Shown: positions 11,139 to 20,850, numbered from the stretch's first letter. The stretch is DNA of 64,000 nucleotides from Acinetobacter pittii ANC 4050 (GCF_000399685.1 NZ_KB976987.1:1-64000), one strand, 5' to 3'. Notes: generated by a model from the sequence alone, not told the origin. Numbers and translations: made by a program.

Positions 11139-11771
11139 TTATAAAATACGCAAATTTTCTACATGTGCAGATAAAGCATCTATATCATCAGATTGTAAAT
11201 ATTCGCGTATTTTTAAAATTTGCTTCTCATCTAAGTCATAAAGTTTTAAAGCAAGTAATTTGTCTATTTGTTCTTGAGGAAAGCGATATTTAATAATTTT
11301 TGCAGGCACCCCTCCGACAATTGCATAAGGAGGAACATCTTTAGTTACCACAGCTCCCGTTGCGATCACTGCACCTTCACCTAGTTTGACACCTTGCATG
11401 ATCATCGCACGGCTACCAATCCAGCATCCGTCAGCAATTACAGTATCACCAGCTGCCAAAAAACTTCGAGTATCAAAAGGAAAAGTTGAAATCCAGTCTG
11501 GTCTGTGAAGTTGGTTACCACCCATCATGATCACACACTCAGCGCCAAAACAAACAAAATTACCAATATAAAGCTGGTCAATTGGCTTGTCTGGAGTAGA
11601 GGGCTTATCATGTAAATAGCGCACGACACAACGTTCAAAACCCTGATCCCAATAGGCCGAATAGTAAGAATAATTTCCTTTAATATGGATATTTGGATTT
11701 CTTACAGTTTTGGAAATAAACTCAAATTCGCACCAGTGACGAATAGGGGAGCCAATTAACTTTTCAGCCAT
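11139..11771 (-). CDS. CatB-type xenobiotic O-acetyltransferase (left-handed beta-helix)
   Basis: About 210 residues, matching the CatB/Vat family. IHIKGNYSYYSAYW, then IGNFVCFGAECVIMMGGNQLHRPDWISTFPF, contains the CatB catalytic His in the extended loop. Hexapeptide turns include IADGCWIGSRAMIMQGVKLG and IATGAVVTKDVPPYAIVGGVPAKII. These enzymes move acetyl from acetyl-CoA to hydroxyls of chloramphenicol, streptogramins or sugars. This copy sits among core genes with no mobility genes, so it is probably intrinsic. Whether it gives resistance cannot be told. A start ten codons upstream at 11801 is possible; neither start has a good ribosome site. Confidence 0.85.
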   Translation of the reverse strand: MAEKLIGSPIRHWCEFEFISKTVRNPNIHIKGNYSYYSAYWDQGFERCVVRYLHDKPSTPDKPIDQLYIGNFVCFGAECVIMMGGNQLHRPDWISTFPFDTRSFLAAGDTVIADGCWIGSRAMIMQGVKLGEGAVIATGAVVTKDVPPYAIVGGVPAKIIKYRFPQEQIDKLLALKLYDLDEKQILKIREYLQSDDIDALSAHVENLRIL

Positions 11772-11882
11772 AAGGGAAATATAAAAAAGAGAATACGCCA
11801 TTATACCGAATTGCGATTCAAGCTGAACCCATAATCTCAGCCCAGCCAGTGAATCAAATATTAAAGGAGGGGTTAATTTGAA

Positions 11883-12275
11883 CTAATTATTATGAGGAAT
11901 ACGTGCAATGACTTTAATCTCAAAATCAAAACCCGCTAGCCAGGTTACACCAACAGCGGTCCAGTTGGGATAAGGCTTTTGTGTAAAGATCTGATTTTTA
12001 ACTTTCATAATACTTTCAAACTGCCGTTCAGGATCGGTATGAAAGGTGGTGACATCAATAATATCATCGAAAGTGCAACCCGCTGCTTTCAATGTCTCTG
12101 CTAAGTTTTTAAAAGCTTGTGTTACCTGTTTTTCAAAATCAGGTACAGGCGAACCATCTTCAAGGCTACCAACCTGCCCTGAAACAAAGAGTAAGTCTTT
12201 CGATTGAATTGCGGCTGAATAACCATGCTGTTCATATAATGCATGACGCTCTTGAGGAAATATTGCAGTTCTCAT
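11883..12275 (-). CDS. RidA/YjgF family enamine/imine deaminase-like protein
   Basis: 130 residues, the family length. Motifs include LLFVSGQVG, QVTQAFKNLAETLKAAGCTFDDIIDVTTFH and NWTAVGVTWLAGFDFEIKVIARIP. RidA hydrolyses reactive enamine/imine intermediates, but the signature arginine near the C-terminus (usually CxAR) sits here in an IKVIARIP context, so this may be a Rid subgroup with another substrate. AGGAGA lies upstream of the ATG. It diverges from a TetR gene across two perfect operator-like palindromes and is the likely target of that repressor. Confidence 0.88.
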   Translation of the reverse strand: MRTAIFPQERHALYEQHGYSAAIQSKDLLFVSGQVGSLEDGSPVPDFEKQVTQAFKNLAETLKAAGCTFDDIIDVTTFHTDPERQFESIMKVKNQIFTQKPYPNWTAVGVTWLAGFDFEIKVIARIPHNN

Positions 12276-12332
12276 CAGGTTTGTTCTCCTTCAGTATTTA
12301 AATACCAAATTAGTAAATGTTGTTCAAATTTC

Positions 12333-12349
12333 ACATACGCCTCGTATGT
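12333..12349. promoter_or_regulatory. Operator palindrome 1 (TetR/RidA intergenic)
   Basis: ACATACG-CCT-CGTATGT is a perfect 7-bp inverted repeat with a 3-bp spacer. It lies between the divergent ridA-like and tetR genes and is the natural candidate binding site for the TetR protein. Confidence 0.75.
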
Positions 12350-12358
12350 AAACATAAT

Positions 12359-12379
12359 TGACATACGAGGCGTATGTCA
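12359..12379. promoter_or_regulatory. Operator palindrome 2 (TetR/RidA intergenic)
   Basis: TGACATACG-AGG-CGTATGTCA has 9-bp perfect arms. The core is the same as site 1, and the centre is 28 bp from that of site 1, so two dimers would bind on nearly the same DNA face. It ends 35 bases before the tetR start, which suggests autoregulation. Confidence 0.78.
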
Positions 12380-12414
12380 ATTAAAATTTTTATGATGATT
12401 CCTTGGTGAAATAC

Positions 12415-13002
12415 ATGTCTGTTCGTGAACAAAAGATGGCGGAAACCCGCAAGAAACTAATTGAAGTAGCTCGTCGTGCATTTGCTGAATATGGCTATGC
12501 CGATACTTCAATGGATAAACTCACGGCAGAAGCAGGTTTGACCCGCGGGGCGTTGTACCATCATTTTGGCGATAAGCGTGGTTTATTTGCTGCAGTGGTC
12601 GATCAAATTGATTCACAAATGGCAGAATATGCCCAGCAGCATCGAGAGCAGCCTGATGATCTTTGGGGAGGATTATTACTTGAAGGGCAGACCTATATTC
12701 AAAATGCTTTGAATCCTGAGTTTCAGCGTATTGTGTTACGTGATGGACCTGCAGTGCTGGGCGATCCAGCGCATTGGCCAAGTCAAAATAGATGTCTGCA
12801 GTCTACCCGTGAGTGTGTTGAACAGCTATTGGCAGCAGAACGAATTAAAATTGTAGATCCTGAAGCGGCAGCAGTGCTTTTAAATGGTGCTGCCATGAAC
12901 GCTGCATTATGGGTGGCTTCTAGTGAATATCCTGAACAGGTACTTCCTGAAGCATTAAATGCTTTTCAAATCTTTGCATCAGGCTTTTTAAAAGATACAT
13001 AG
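12415..13002 (+). CDS. TetR/AcrR family transcriptional repressor
   Basis: 195 residues from the ATG at 12415; a GTG four codons upstream is less likely. Residues ~8-55 form the TetR helix-turn-helix (TRKKLIEVARRAFAEYGY, TSMDKLTAEAGLTRGALYHHF, DKRGLFAAVV). The rest is a helical ligand-binding and dimerisation domain. It probably represses itself and the divergent RidA-like gene through the two palindromes upstream. The inducer is unknown. Confidence 0.9.
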   Translation: MSVREQKMAETRKKLIEVARRAFAEYGYADTSMDKLTAEAGLTRGALYHHFGDKRGLFAAVVDQIDSQMAEYAQQHREQPDDLWGGLLLEGQTYIQNALNPEFQRIVLRDGPAVLGDPAHWPSQNRCLQSTRECVEQLLAAERIKIVDPEAAAVLLNGAAMNAALWVASSEYPEQVLPEALNAFQIFASGFLKDT

Positions 13003-13030
13003 TGAAATTTTTAATATTAGTCTGAAATAT

Positions 13031-13053
13031 AAAAAACCCCTCAATTGAGGGGT
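13031..13053 (-). terminator. Terminator for greA (possibly bidirectional)
   Basis: ACCCCTCAATTGAGGGGT is a perfect palindrome. On the minus strand it is followed by TTTTTT, fitting the end of greA transcription, and it also closes the convergent tetR gene. Confidence 0.85.
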
Positions 13054-13082
13054 CTTATAACTTAAGTATATCTATTTAAAAA

Positions 13083-13559
13083 TTAAATATATTCTACACT
13101 TACGATTTCATATTCTACTTCGCCTTGAGGAGTAACGATTTTTACTTCATCACCTTCACTCTTGCTCAAAAGGCCACGTGCAATTGGTGAGTTCACTGAG
13201 ATTTTATTGATTTTAAAATCTGCTTCATCATCACCAACAATTTTATAAGTCTTGCGTTCTTCAGTATCAAGGTTCTCAATCGTTACCGTAACACCGAATA
13301 CAACACGACCGTTTTGTTCTAAGTCTTTAACATCGATGACTTGTGAAGCACCCAATTTACCTTCGATATCTTGGATGCGTCCTTCACAGAAACCTTGCTG
13401 TTCACGAGCAGCATGGTATTCTGCATTTTCTTTTAAGTCCCCATGTTCACGTGCCTCGGCAATCGCTTGAGTAATACGTGGACGTTCAACAGATTTCAGA
13501 TGTTGTAATTCTTTCTCTAAGGCGATTTTACCTTCAGGGGTCATTGGATAACGTTGCAT
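13083..13559 (-). CDS. greA: Transcription elongation factor GreA
   Basis: 158 residues, the standard GreA length. The N-terminal coiled coil starts [22 protein letters not shown] and carries [18 protein letters not shown]; its tip acidic residues stimulate RNA polymerase transcript cleavage. The C-terminal FKBP-like domain includes [20 protein letters not shown]. It rescues backtracked polymerase. Located just downstream of carB but separated by a terminator, with its own ribosome site GAGGGA. Confidence 0.97.
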   Translation of the reverse strand: MQRYPMTPEGKIALEKELQHLKSVERPRITQAIAEAREHGDLKENAEYHAAREQQGFCEGRIQDIEGKLGASQVIDVKDLEQNGRVVFGVTVTIENLDTEERKTYKIVGDDEADFKINKISVNSPIARGLLSKSEGDEVKIVTPQGEVEYEIVSVEYI

Positions 13560-13594
13560 TTCGGTCCCTCTTAAGTTGAGAAAACACAGTTAAA

Positions 13595-13633
13595 AAAATG
13601 AAAAAATCCCGCCACCGATAAGGTGACGGGACT
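13595..13633 (-). terminator. Terminator of the carAB operon
   Basis: On the minus strand TCCCGTCACC and GGTGGCGGGA pair with one mismatch, followed by a T-rich run. It separates carB from greA. Confidence 0.85.
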
Positions 13634-13647
13634 TATCGGTAAAAAAA

Positions 13648-16600
13648 TTAACCTACAGTTAAATCTTGCAAGCGATATACATCCATTGGCAATTTCACAG
13701 CAAAGGCTTGGCAAACAGCTTCTGCACCATTGATTGTCGTTGTGTAATACACTTTGCCTTGTAGGGCAGCACGACGGATCATTGCAGAGTCATATTGAGC
13801 CTGTTTACCTTCAGTGGTATTGACAATAAGGTGTATTTCACCATTTTTCAAGCGGTCAACAATATGTGGACGACCTTCAGTAACTTTATTTACAGATTCA
13901 CATTCTAAACCTGCTTCTTTAAGCACTTGATAAGTACCACCTGTTGCAACAAGCTTGAAGCCATACGCAACTAATTTCTTAGCGATATCAGCGATGTATT
14001 TCTTGTCAGATTCACGTACTGATAAGAAAGCATGTTTTACTTCGCCTTCAGTTGGTAAACCTGGTAAGCGTTCATTTGAGCCTAAAACAGCTTTATAGAA
14101 TGCTTCACCAAATGTTTTACCTACACCCATCACTTCACCTGTAGATTTCATCTCAGGTCCAAGCATTGGATCAACGCCTTGGAATTTAGCGAATGGGAAA
14201 ACTGCTTCTTTCACAGCAAAGTGAGTTGGAATGATTTCTTTAGTAAATCCTTGAGATTCAAGAGATTGACCTGCCATACAACGTGCAGCAACTTTAGCTA
14301 AAGAATCACCAATACATTTCGATACGAATGGAACTGTACGTGAAGCACGTGGGTTAACTTCTAGAACGTAAATATCGTCACCTTTTACAGCGAACTGAAC
14401 GTTCATCAAGCCAACAACACCAAGTTCTTTTGCCATTGCAATCGTTTGACGACGCATTTCATCCTGAATTTCTTTTGATAAAGAATAAGGAGGAATTGAA
14501 CATGCAGAGTCACCTGAGTGAATACCAGCTTGTTCGATATGCTGCATGATGCCGCCGATCACAACGTCTTTACCGTCAGATACACAGTCAACATCAACTT
14601 CAGTTGCGTCATCTAGGAAACGGTCAAGAAGAACAGGGGCTTCATTAGATGCCTGAACTGCTTCACGAAGGTAACGTTTAAGTTCTTCTTCGTTATATAC
14701 GATTTCCATTGCACGACCACCTAATACATAAGATGGGCGAACAACAAGCGGATAACCTACTTTAGCAGCTTCAGAGATACCTTCTTCAGCAGATTTTACA
14801 ATGCTGTTGTTTGGTTGACGAAGCTGTAAACGTTGGATCATTTGCTGGAAGCGTTCACGGTCTTCAGCACGGTCAATCGCATCTGGTGATGTACCGATAA
14901 TTGGGGTACCTGCTTCTTCTAAAGCACGTGCCAATTTAAGTGGAGTTTGACCACCATACTGTACGATTACGCCTTTAGGCTTCTCGGTACGTACGATCTC
15001 AAGTACATCTTCAAGTGTTACAGGCTCGAAGTATAGACGGTCAGATGTGTCATAGTCGGTAGAAACAGTTTCAGGGTTACAGTTCACCATGATTGTTTCA
15101 TAACCGTCTTCACGCATCGCTAATGCAGCGTGTACACAGCAGTAGTCAAATTCGATACCTTGACCAATACGGTTTGGACCGCCACCAATCACCATGATTT
15201 TGTCACGGTTTGATGGATTTGCTTCACATTCTTCATCGTAAGTTGAATACATGTATGCAGTACCAGACTCAAACTCTGCTGCACATGTATCAACACGTTT
15301 GTAAACTGGATAAACACCCAAGTTCCAACGTTGTTTACGGAATTGCTTTTGTGAAATGCCCATGAGGTGAGCAATACGAAGGTCAGATAAACCTTTACGC
15401 TTGAACGAACGGATGTTGTCAGCGTTTAAGTCACCAAAACCTAAAGTTTTCACTTGAGCTTCAGTTTTAACGATGTCTTGAATCTGAATAAGGAACCAAC
15501 GGTCAATTTTAGTTGCTTCAAAAACTTCATCTAAAGAGAAACCGTGACGGAATGCATCCGCTACGTACCAGATACGCTCAGGACCCGGAACTTTAAGCTC
15601 TTTTAAAATAGTTTCTTTGGCATTTGTTGCACCAGCTTCGATTTTTTCATCAAAACCGCTTACACCAACTTCAAGACCACGTAATGCTTTTTGTACAGAT
15701 TCTTGGAAGTTACGGCCAATTGCCATGACTTCACCAACAGATTTCATCTGAGTGGTAAGAACTGGTTCTGCTTGTGGGAATTTCTCGAAGTTAAAACGAG
15801 GAATCTTAGTTACAACATAGTCAATTGATGGTTCGAAGCTTGCAGGAGTGATACCGCCAGTGATGTCATTTTTCAATTCATCAAGGGTATAACCAACAGC
15901 AAGTTTTGCTGCGATTTTAGCAATTGGGAAACCTGTTGCTTTAGAAGCAAGCGCAGATGAACGAGATACACGAGGGTTCATCTCGATCACAACCATACGT
16001 CCGTCTTTCGGGTTAATACCGAACTGAACGTTAGAACCACCTGTCTCAACACCAATTTCACGAAGAACTGCAACTGAAGCATTACGCATCAATTGATATT
16101 CTTTGTCAGTTAATGTTTGAGCTGGTGCTACAGTAATAGAGTCACCAGTGTGTACGCCCATTGGGTCGAAGTTTTCGATCGCACATACGATAATACAGTT
16201 GTCGTTTTTGTCACGAACAACTTCCATTTCGTATTCTTTCCAGCCAATTAATGATTCATCAATCAATAACTGGTGAGTAGGAGAGAGGTCGAAACCACGT
16301 TCACAGATCTCAAGGAATTCTTCACGGTTATATGCAATACCGCCACCCGAACCGCCCATTGTGAATGATGGACGGATAATTACTGGGAAACCAAAGCGTG
16401 ACTGGATTTCTAAAGCTTCTTCCATTGTTTCAGCAATGGCAGCTTTTGGACATTCCAAGCCAATTTTACGCATAGCGATATCGAAGAGTTTACGGTCTTC
16501 GGCTTTCTCAATCGCGTCTTTAGTTGCACCAATTAATTCAACATTATATTTTTCAAGAACGCCGTGCTCATCAAGTGCAAGAGCACAGTTCAATGCAGTT

Positions 16601-16878
16601 TGGCCACCCATAGTTGGCAATACTGCATCTGGACGTTCTTTTTCAATGATTTGAGCAACTGTTTGCCAAGTAATCGGCTCAATATACGTTGCATCAGCCA
16701 TTGATGGGTCTGTCATAATGGTTGCTGGGTTAGAGTTAACCAAAATAACACGGTAACCTTCTTCACGAAGAGCTTTACACGCTTGAGCACCTGAGTAGTC
16801 AAACTCACATGCCTGACCAATCACAATCGGGCCAGCACCAATAATTAAGATGCTTTTAATATCCGTACGTTTAGGCAT
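13648..16878 (-). CDS. carB: Carbamoyl-phosphate synthase large subunit
   Basis: 1076 residues, full length. There are two homologous ATP-grasp halves: the first begins [20 protein letters not shown] and the second has [20 protein letters not shown] near residue 560. A C-terminal MGS-like allosteric domain follows ([20 protein letters not shown]). It makes carbamoyl phosphate from bicarbonate, two ATP and ammonia channelled from CarA, feeding pyrimidine and arginine synthesis. It starts 14 bases after carA with GGAG at good spacing, so one operon. Confidence 0.98.
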   Translation of the reverse strand: MPKRTDIKSILIIGAGPIVIGQACEFDYSGAQACKALREEGYRVILVNSNPATIMTDPSMADATYIEPITWQTVAQIIEKERPDAVLPTMGGQTALNCALALDEHGVLEKYNVELIGATKDAIEKAEDRKLFDIAMRKIGLECPKAAIAETMEEALEIQSRFGFPVIIRPSFTMGGSGGGIAYNREEFLEICERGFDLSPTHQLLIDESLIGWKEYEMEVVRDKNDNCIIVCAIENFDPMGVHTGDSITVAPAQTLTDKEYQLMRNASVAVLREIGVETGGSNVQFGINPKDGRMVVIEMNPRVSRSSALASKATGFPIAKIAAKLAVGYTLDELKNDITGGITPASFEPSIDYVVTKIPRFNFEKFPQAEPVLTTQMKSVGEVMAIGRNFQESVQKALRGLEVGVSGFDEKIEAGATNAKETILKELKVPGPERIWYVADAFRHGFSLDEVFEATKIDRWFLIQIQDIVKTEAQVKTLGFGDLNADNIRSFKRKGLSDLRIAHLMGISQKQFRKQRWNLGVYPVYKRVDTCAAEFESGTAYMYSTYDEECEANPSNRDKIMVIGGGPNRIGQGIEFDYCCVHAALAMREDGYETIMVNCNPETVSTDYDTSDRLYFEPVTLEDVLEIVRTEKPKGVIVQYGGQTPLKLARALEEAGTPIIGTSPDAIDRAEDRERFQQMIQRLQLRQPNNSIVKSAEEGISEAAKVGYPLVVRPSYVLGGRAMEIVYNEEELKRYLREAVQASNEAPVLLDRFLDDATEVDVDCVSDGKDVVIGGIMQHIEQAGIHSGDSACSIPPYSLSKEIQDEMRRQTIAMAKELGVVGLMNVQFAVKGDDIYVLEVNPRASRTVPFVSKCIGDSLAKVAARCMAGQSLESQGFTKEIIPTHFAVKEAVFPFAKFQGVDPMLGPEMKSTGEVMGVGKTFGEAFYKAVLGSNERLPGLPTEGEVKHAFLSVRESDKKYIADIAKKLVAYGFKLVATGGTYQVLKEAGLECESVNKVTEGRPHIVDRLKNGEIHLIVNTTEGKQAQYDSAMIRRAALQGKVYYTTTINGAEAVCQAFAVKLPMDVYRLQDLTVG

Positions 16879-16892
16879 TATTCGCTCCGTAA

Positions 16893-18032
16893 TTACTGTT
16901 TAGATGCTTCAATAAGTTCGATGAAGTGATCGAACAATGGGGCACAATCATGTGGACCTGGGCTTGCTTCAGGGTGACCTTGGAAGCTGAAAGCTGGTTT
17001 GTCTGTACGGTGAATTCCTTGTAAGGTGCCATCGAACAATGATTTATGCGTTGCTTTTAAGTTAGCCGGTAAAGTTTCTGCATCTACAGCGAAACCATGG
17101 TTCTGTGAAGTAATCATCACTGTACCATCTTCAAGATTTTGTACAGGGTGGTTAGCACCGTGGTGACCATGGTTCATTTTTACAGTTTTTGCACCAGAAG
17201 CGAGTGCCAAGATTTGGTGGCCTAAGCAAATACCAAATACAGGTAATGTTGTGGTTTCAACAATAGTTTTTACAGCTTCGATTGCGTAATCACAAGCAGC
17301 TGGATCGCCTGGGCCGTTTGAAAGGAATACGCCATCTGGATTAAGTGCCAAAACTTTCTCAGCCGGAGTTTCAGCAGGTACAACAGTGAGTTTACAACCG
17401 CGGTCTGCAAGCATACGCAAGATGTTGGTTTTGACACCGTAATCGTATGCAACCACGTGATATTTTAATTCGGGTTGAGTAAAGCCTTTACCTAATACCC
17501 ACGAACCTTCAGACCACTCAAAGCCTGTTGGATCACAGCATTCTTTTGCAAGATCTAAACCATTTAAACCACCAAAAGCACGAGCTTTGGCAATTGCTTC
17601 TTCTTCAGTAATATTTTCGCCAGCAAGGATGCAACCATTTTGTGCACCTTTGTCACGTAAAATACGCGTTAATTTACGTGTATCAATATCAGCAATCGCA
17701 ACAACATTGTGCGCTTGTAAATATTCACTTAAAGACTGTTCAGCACGGAAGTTGCTGTGTAGTAGTGGAAGGTCACGAATAATTAAACCATTCGCCCATA
17801 CTTTATGGATACGACCAGATTCAACGTCTTCCGCGTTGCAACCAGTGTTACCAATATGAGGGTAAGTTAATGTCACAATTTGTTGTGCATAACTTGGGTC
17901 AGTCAAAATTTCTTGATAGCCTGTCATGGCTGTGTTAAAAACGACTTCTCCAGTCGTACTTCCCGTTGCGCCGATTGACGTTCCTTTAAAGATCGTTCCA
18001 TCTGCGAGGGCTAAAATGGCGGGGGTGCTCAA
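16893..18032 (-). CDS. carA: Carbamoyl-phosphate synthase small subunit (glutaminase)
   Basis: 379 residues from a TTG start giving [17 protein letters not shown], close to the E. coli length. CAGGAG lies about 7 bases upstream. A longer in-frame start at 18077 would add a 15-residue stretch not expected in CarA. The N-terminal domain has [20 protein letters not shown]; the C-terminal class I amidotransferase has [19 protein letters not shown] with the nucleophile Cys and [10 protein letters not shown] with the catalytic His. The TTG overlaps the stop of a 25-codon leader frame (TTGA), so carA may be translationally coupled to it. Confidence 0.97.
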   Translation of the reverse strand: MSTPAILALADGTIFKGTSIGATGSTTGEVVFNTAMTGYQEILTDPSYAQQIVTLTYPHIGNTGCNAEDVESGRIHKVWANGLIIRDLPLLHSNFRAEQSLSEYLQAHNVVAIADIDTRKLTRILRDKGAQNGCILAGENITEEEAIAKARAFGGLNGLDLAKECCDPTGFEWSEGSWVLGKGFTQPELKYHVVAYDYGVKTNILRMLADRGCKLTVVPAETPAEKVLALNPDGVFLSNGPGDPAACDYAIEAVKTIVETTTLPVFGICLGHQILALASGAKTVKMNHGHHGANHPVQNLEDGTVMITSQNHGFAVDAETLPANLKATHKSLFDGTLQGIHRTDKPAFSFQGHPEASPGPHDCAPLFDHFIELIEASKQ

Positions 18033-18106
18033 ACCAAAGCTCCTGAATTTCGGCTGTAAAAAAGCGAGTAGACCCAAAAAAGATAGGCGATGTTGTGATA
18101 AAACAT
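18029..18106 (-). CDS. Candidate carA leader peptide (25 residues)
   Basis: An ATG at 18106 preceded by the strong ribosome site AGGGAGGGGC opens a 25-codon frame that begins [18 protein letters not shown] and ends at TGA overlapping the carA TTG by two bases. It is rich in Tyr and Phe codons, so its mRNA is rich in U, and it runs through a terminator-like hairpin. This resembles the logic of the pyrBI leader, in which coupling of translation and transcription senses UTP. It could also be a chance frame. Function is inferred. Confidence 0.5.
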   Translation of the reverse strand: MFYHNIAYLFWVYSLFYSRNSGALV

Positions 18107-18132
18107 GCCCCTCCCTATCGGTCTGCTCGCTT
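18058..18132 (-). promoter_or_regulatory. Candidate carA attenuator hairpin
   Basis: In the transcript, AGCGAGCAGACC pairs with GGTCTACTCGCT (one mismatch) and is followed by six T. Nested inside, GATAGG pairs with CCTATC and ATGTT with AACAT, and this inner hairpin also runs directly into TTTTTT. Either form has intrinsic-terminator shape between the promoter and carA. The leader ribosome site and ATG lie within the ascending arm, so ribosome occupancy would prevent folding. Confidence 0.6.
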
Positions 18133-18147
18133 GTAACTTAACAGCGC

Positions 18148-18176
18148 ATTATACGCATGGAACCTTAAAAAGTCTA
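18148..18176 (-). promoter_or_regulatory. Predicted carA promoter
   Basis: On the minus strand TAGACT and a perfect TATAAT are separated by 17 bases. Transcription would start near 18141, giving a ~110-base leader that contains the hairpin and leader peptide. Confidence 0.6.
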
Positions 18177-18344
18177 TTTATTTTCTGCTAAAAAATATAA
18201 TTCATTGCTTGCTTTTTACAAAAAAATTATCCACTCATCCGAATCAAGTACTTTTGATAAATTGTCTAACAATTTGCAAGGTCGATTTTTAGAACTGGAT
18301 TTATTGTATTGTTAGTTAAAAAATAACCAATACGAGGAAATAGC

Positions 18345-18932
18345 ATGAGTAATGATCAAGTTTCAAAAGATGTGAGCGAAAAAGCTCAAGCTGTAGTTGA
18401 TTCAGCAAAAGCCGAGGTGAGTGAGGTGAAAGAAACCGTAGCTGCTACCACGACTAAAGCTAAAAGAGCTGTCACTGCTAAAACTGCACAAGTAAAAGAA
18501 AGTGTTGCTGAGAAAACCGAGCAGATTAAAGAAGTCGCTACAGAAGCGAAAACTCAGGTAAAAGAGGCTGTCGCGGAAACTCAAGAACAGGTCAAAGAAG
18601 TCATAAGTGAGGCTCAAGAAAAAATTGAAGCTGAAACTCATGAGTTAAATAAGAATATTCAGAATCAATTTATCCAAATTAAACAAGATATTTTGCAACG
18701 TCTAGATGTGATTAAAGCTCAGTTTAGTACTTCACAAGAAGGATTGTCTGAACTTAAAAATGCTTTGAAAGCAGAAATTAATGCTCTTATTGAAGATTTG
18801 ACCAAAGTCAGTAAAGAGCTTAAAGGTGATATTAGCCAAATTTCTTTAAAGCACAAAGATTCTTTAAGCGAAAGCATTAAACGTACTAAAAATAATGCAG
18901 TCGAAGCTTGGAATAAAGCGCGAGATAATTAA
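18345..18932 (+). CDS. Hydrophilic helical protein with LEA-like 11-residue repeats
   Basis: 195 residues, rich in Lys, Glu, Ala and Val, with no signal peptide, Cys or membrane segment. Residues 51-94 are four consecutive 11-residue repeats (KESVAEKTEQI, KEVATEAKTQV, KEAVAETQEQV, KEVISEAQEKI), the undecad pattern of group-3 LEA proteins and apolipoproteins. The C-terminal half (FIQIKQDILQRLDVIKAQF onward) is a longer coiled coil. GAGGAAAT precedes the ATG. Possible roles are desiccation protection or a phasin-like lipid- or granule-binding surface. Monogenic with its own terminator. Confidence 0.8.
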   Translation: MSNDQVSKDVSEKAQAVVDSAKAEVSEVKETVAATTTKAKRAVTAKTAQVKESVAEKTEQIKEVATEAKTQVKEAVAETQEQVKEVISEAQEKIEAETHELNKNIQNQFIQIKQDILQRLDVIKAQFSTSQEGLSELKNALKAEINALIEDLTKVSKELKGDISQISLKHKDSLSESIKRTKNNAVEAWNKARDN

Positions 18933-18954
18933 TAGTTCCAGTTTTTCAAAGCTA

Positions 18955-18988
18955 TAAAAAAGCGAGAATTAATTTCTCGCTTTTTTAC
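18955..18988 (+). terminator. Rho-independent terminator
   Basis: AAAAAAGCGAGAAATT-type stem: AAAGCGAGAA pairs with TTCTCGCTTT, followed by a T run. It works for the LEA-like gene, and the A-rich left side could also serve the convergent DOMON-like gene. Confidence 0.88.
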
Positions 18989-18990
18989 TT

Positions 18991-19527
18991 TTAAAACTGA
19001 TGTAACCAGTCACGCTTATTATGGAAATCTGCACTTTTTCCACTATGCTGCATTGCATAGTATTGAATACCTTCTTTGGTTTTTAAAACTGCAGTTAAAC
19101 CTAAATAAAGGTTTGCCCATTTCAAGCGATGCTGTTGCATAAATTGTCCCAAATCAAGACTAACATTTAAGCCATAATGAGTACGCTTGAGATGGTTCAG
19201 TTCAATATCGTAAGCAGCAAGGGGAGGTATACTTTCTGGATAGCGATATTCTTCAAACTGATAAGACTGCCATGCTTGAGAAGGGGAAAGGTTAATTTCC
19301 CGATAATAATCTTCATCATGCACGCCAACAAAAATTTCGAAACAAGTTTCTTCCCACAAAAAATCCTGACGAGGATGAGCCGCGACTTCTTGGGGCCAGA
19401 TAATGAGTTGATTTGGATCACGAATCCAAAAACCGACATTTAAGGTGTGCGGTGTCTGCTGTTCAATTGCGCCAACAACAGAAACAGCATGAAAACGATC
19501 AAAAGCTGAAAGTTCGTAACTTGCCAT
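18991..19527 (-). CDS. DOMON-like domain protein
   Basis: 178 residues without a signal peptide. WEETCFEIFVG and YREINLSPSQAWQSYQF match the DOMON-like (type 9-like) beta-sandwich related to carbohydrate- and haem-binding domains. Ligand and role are unknown. It follows yhbY by 16 bases on the same strand, so they are probably cotranscribed. Confidence 0.75.
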   Translation of the reverse strand: MASYELSAFDRFHAVSVVGAIEQQTPHTLNVGFWIRDPNQLIIWPQEVAAHPRQDFLWEETCFEIFVGVHDEDYYREINLSPSQAWQSYQFEEYRYPESIPPLAAYDIELNHLKRTHYGLNVSLDLGQFMQQHRLKWANLYLGLTAVLKTKEGIQYYAMQHSGKSADFHNKRDWLHQF

Positions 19528-19543
19528 AGTTTGTCAAATCAAA

Positions 19544-19867
19544 TTAGTTTGCTAAGTGAGCGTGGCGAACAAGATTAGACAAATGCTGGTTTTGTTTAGC
19601 TGCTTTTTTGTAAAGTAAAACAATTTTACCAATCTTTTGAACAGCTTCTGCACCAGTCGCTTCTACAATTGCATCAATTACAGCAGTACGTGCTTCACGA
19701 TCTTCACCGGCAACCTTAACTTTGATAAGTTCATGGTCATTTAAAGCACGAAGAGTTTCTTCGATTACAGCATCTGTTAAGCCTTGTCCACCAATCATGA
19801 CAACCGGATTAAGCACATGACCAATTTGACGTAAACGTTTACGTTCATGGATAGATAAAGCGGCCAT
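19544..19867 (-). CDS. yhbY: YhbY-family ribosome-associated RNA-binding protein (CRM domain)
   Basis: 107 residues forming one CRM domain: LSIHERKRLRQIGHVLNPVVMIGGQGL with the GxxG loop, then EETLRALNDHELIKVKV. YhbY associates with pre-50S ribosomal subunits. It is divergent from rlmE, the same arrangement as in E. coli, which supports the assignment and a joint role in large-subunit maturation. Confidence 0.93.
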   Translation of the reverse strand: MAALSIHERKRLRQIGHVLNPVVMIGGQGLTDAVIEETLRALNDHELIKVKVAGEDREARTAVIDAIVEATGAEAVQKIGKIVLLYKKAAKQNQHLSNLVRHAHLAN

Positions 19868-20066
19868 TAAAAATACCTGATTTTAAAAACGACTTAGTAT
19901 AGCAAAAAACTTAAATTCAAATGTACGAAAAACTGTATAAATAATCGATTAACATTATTGAAAAAAAACTGTAAAACTTGGTGAGATTACGCTACATCCG
20001 TACTGTAATGAGAGTAATTTTCACGTACAATGAACGATCAGAAGTTTTTTTGATATTTAGTGAGTT

Positions 20067-20717
20067 ATGGCAACACGCATTACAAACCAGAAATTGTCGA
20101 AAAGTAGTCGTGCGTGGATGAGGGAGCATCTAGACGATCCTTTTGTAAAAAAAGCACAAAAGGAAGGGTATCGTGCGCGAGCAGCCTATAAACTTCTTGA
20201 AATTCAAGAAAAATATAAGTTGATCAAGCCAGGCATGACGGTGGTAGATTTGGGTGCAGCTCCTGGTAGTTGGTCTCAAATTGCTGGCAAACTTGTGGGT
20301 AGCAAGGGATTAGTAATTGCTTCCGATATTTTGCCTATGGATGCTTTGCCTGATGTCACTTTCTTACAAGGCGACTTTAGAGAAGAAGCTGTATTTGAAA
20401 AATTGTTAAATATTTTAAATGGGCGACAAGTAGACATTGTAATTTCTGATATGGCCCCCAATACATCAGGTAATAGGGCTGTTGATCAACCTAGACAGAT
20501 TTACTTATGTGAACTGGCTTTAGATTTTGCTCAAAAGGTTCTTGGTCCTAATGGACAGTTTGTGGTTAAAGTGTTCCAAGGCGCAGGATTTGATGAGTTT
20601 CGTAAACAAGTGGTTGATAGTTTTGATGTGTTAAAGACAGCAAAACCAGCAGCTTCTCGGGCGCGCTCTAAAGAAGTTTTTTTGGTTGGACAAGGGCGTA
20701 AGAAAGCATTGCAATAA
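20067..20717 (+). CDS. rlmE: 23S rRNA (uridine-2552-2'-O)-methyltransferase RlmE/FtsJ
   Basis: 216 residues. The SAM-binding motif I is [16 protein letters not shown]. The catalytic K-D-K-E set can be placed: Lys in [11 protein letters not shown], Asp in [11 protein letters not shown], Lys in [13 protein letters not shown], and Glu in [12 protein letters not shown]. It methylates U2552 in the peptidyl-transferase A loop during late 50S assembly. It lies upstream of ftsH as in many gammaproteobacteria. A weak hairpin (AGCAA/TTGCT then TTTTT, near 20774-20793) lies in the gap to ftsH. Confidence 0.96.
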   Translation: MATRITNQKLSKSSRAWMREHLDDPFVKKAQKEGYRARAAYKLLEIQEKYKLIKPGMTVVDLGAAPGSWSQIAGKLVGSKGLVIASDILPMDALPDVTFLQGDFREEAVFEKLLNILNGRQVDIVISDMAPNTSGNRAVDQPRQIYLCELALDFAQKVLGPNGQFVVKVFQGAGFDEFRKQVVDSFDVLKTAKPAASRARSKEVFLVGQGRKKALQ

Positions 20718-20850
20718 AGTTTACTTGCCAAGCTCCTAAAAATTGTGCATTTTGTACTTTTAGGTTATCCGCAAGCAATACAGTTGCTGTTTTTATGACG
20801 ATCGGCCAAGATTGGGCATGATCAAATTAGATCGATATGGGAATAAAGCT

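Noticed and set aside
11139..11801. Acquired chloramphenicol-resistance cassette
   Set aside because: The protein is CatB-like, but there is no integron, insertion sequence or attC-like site nearby; it is embedded among core genes.
18402..18641. 79-residue frame antisense to the LEA-like gene
   Set aside because: It arises from the repetitive Lys/Glu codons on the other strand; no ribosome site and Phe/Ser-rich low-complexity product.
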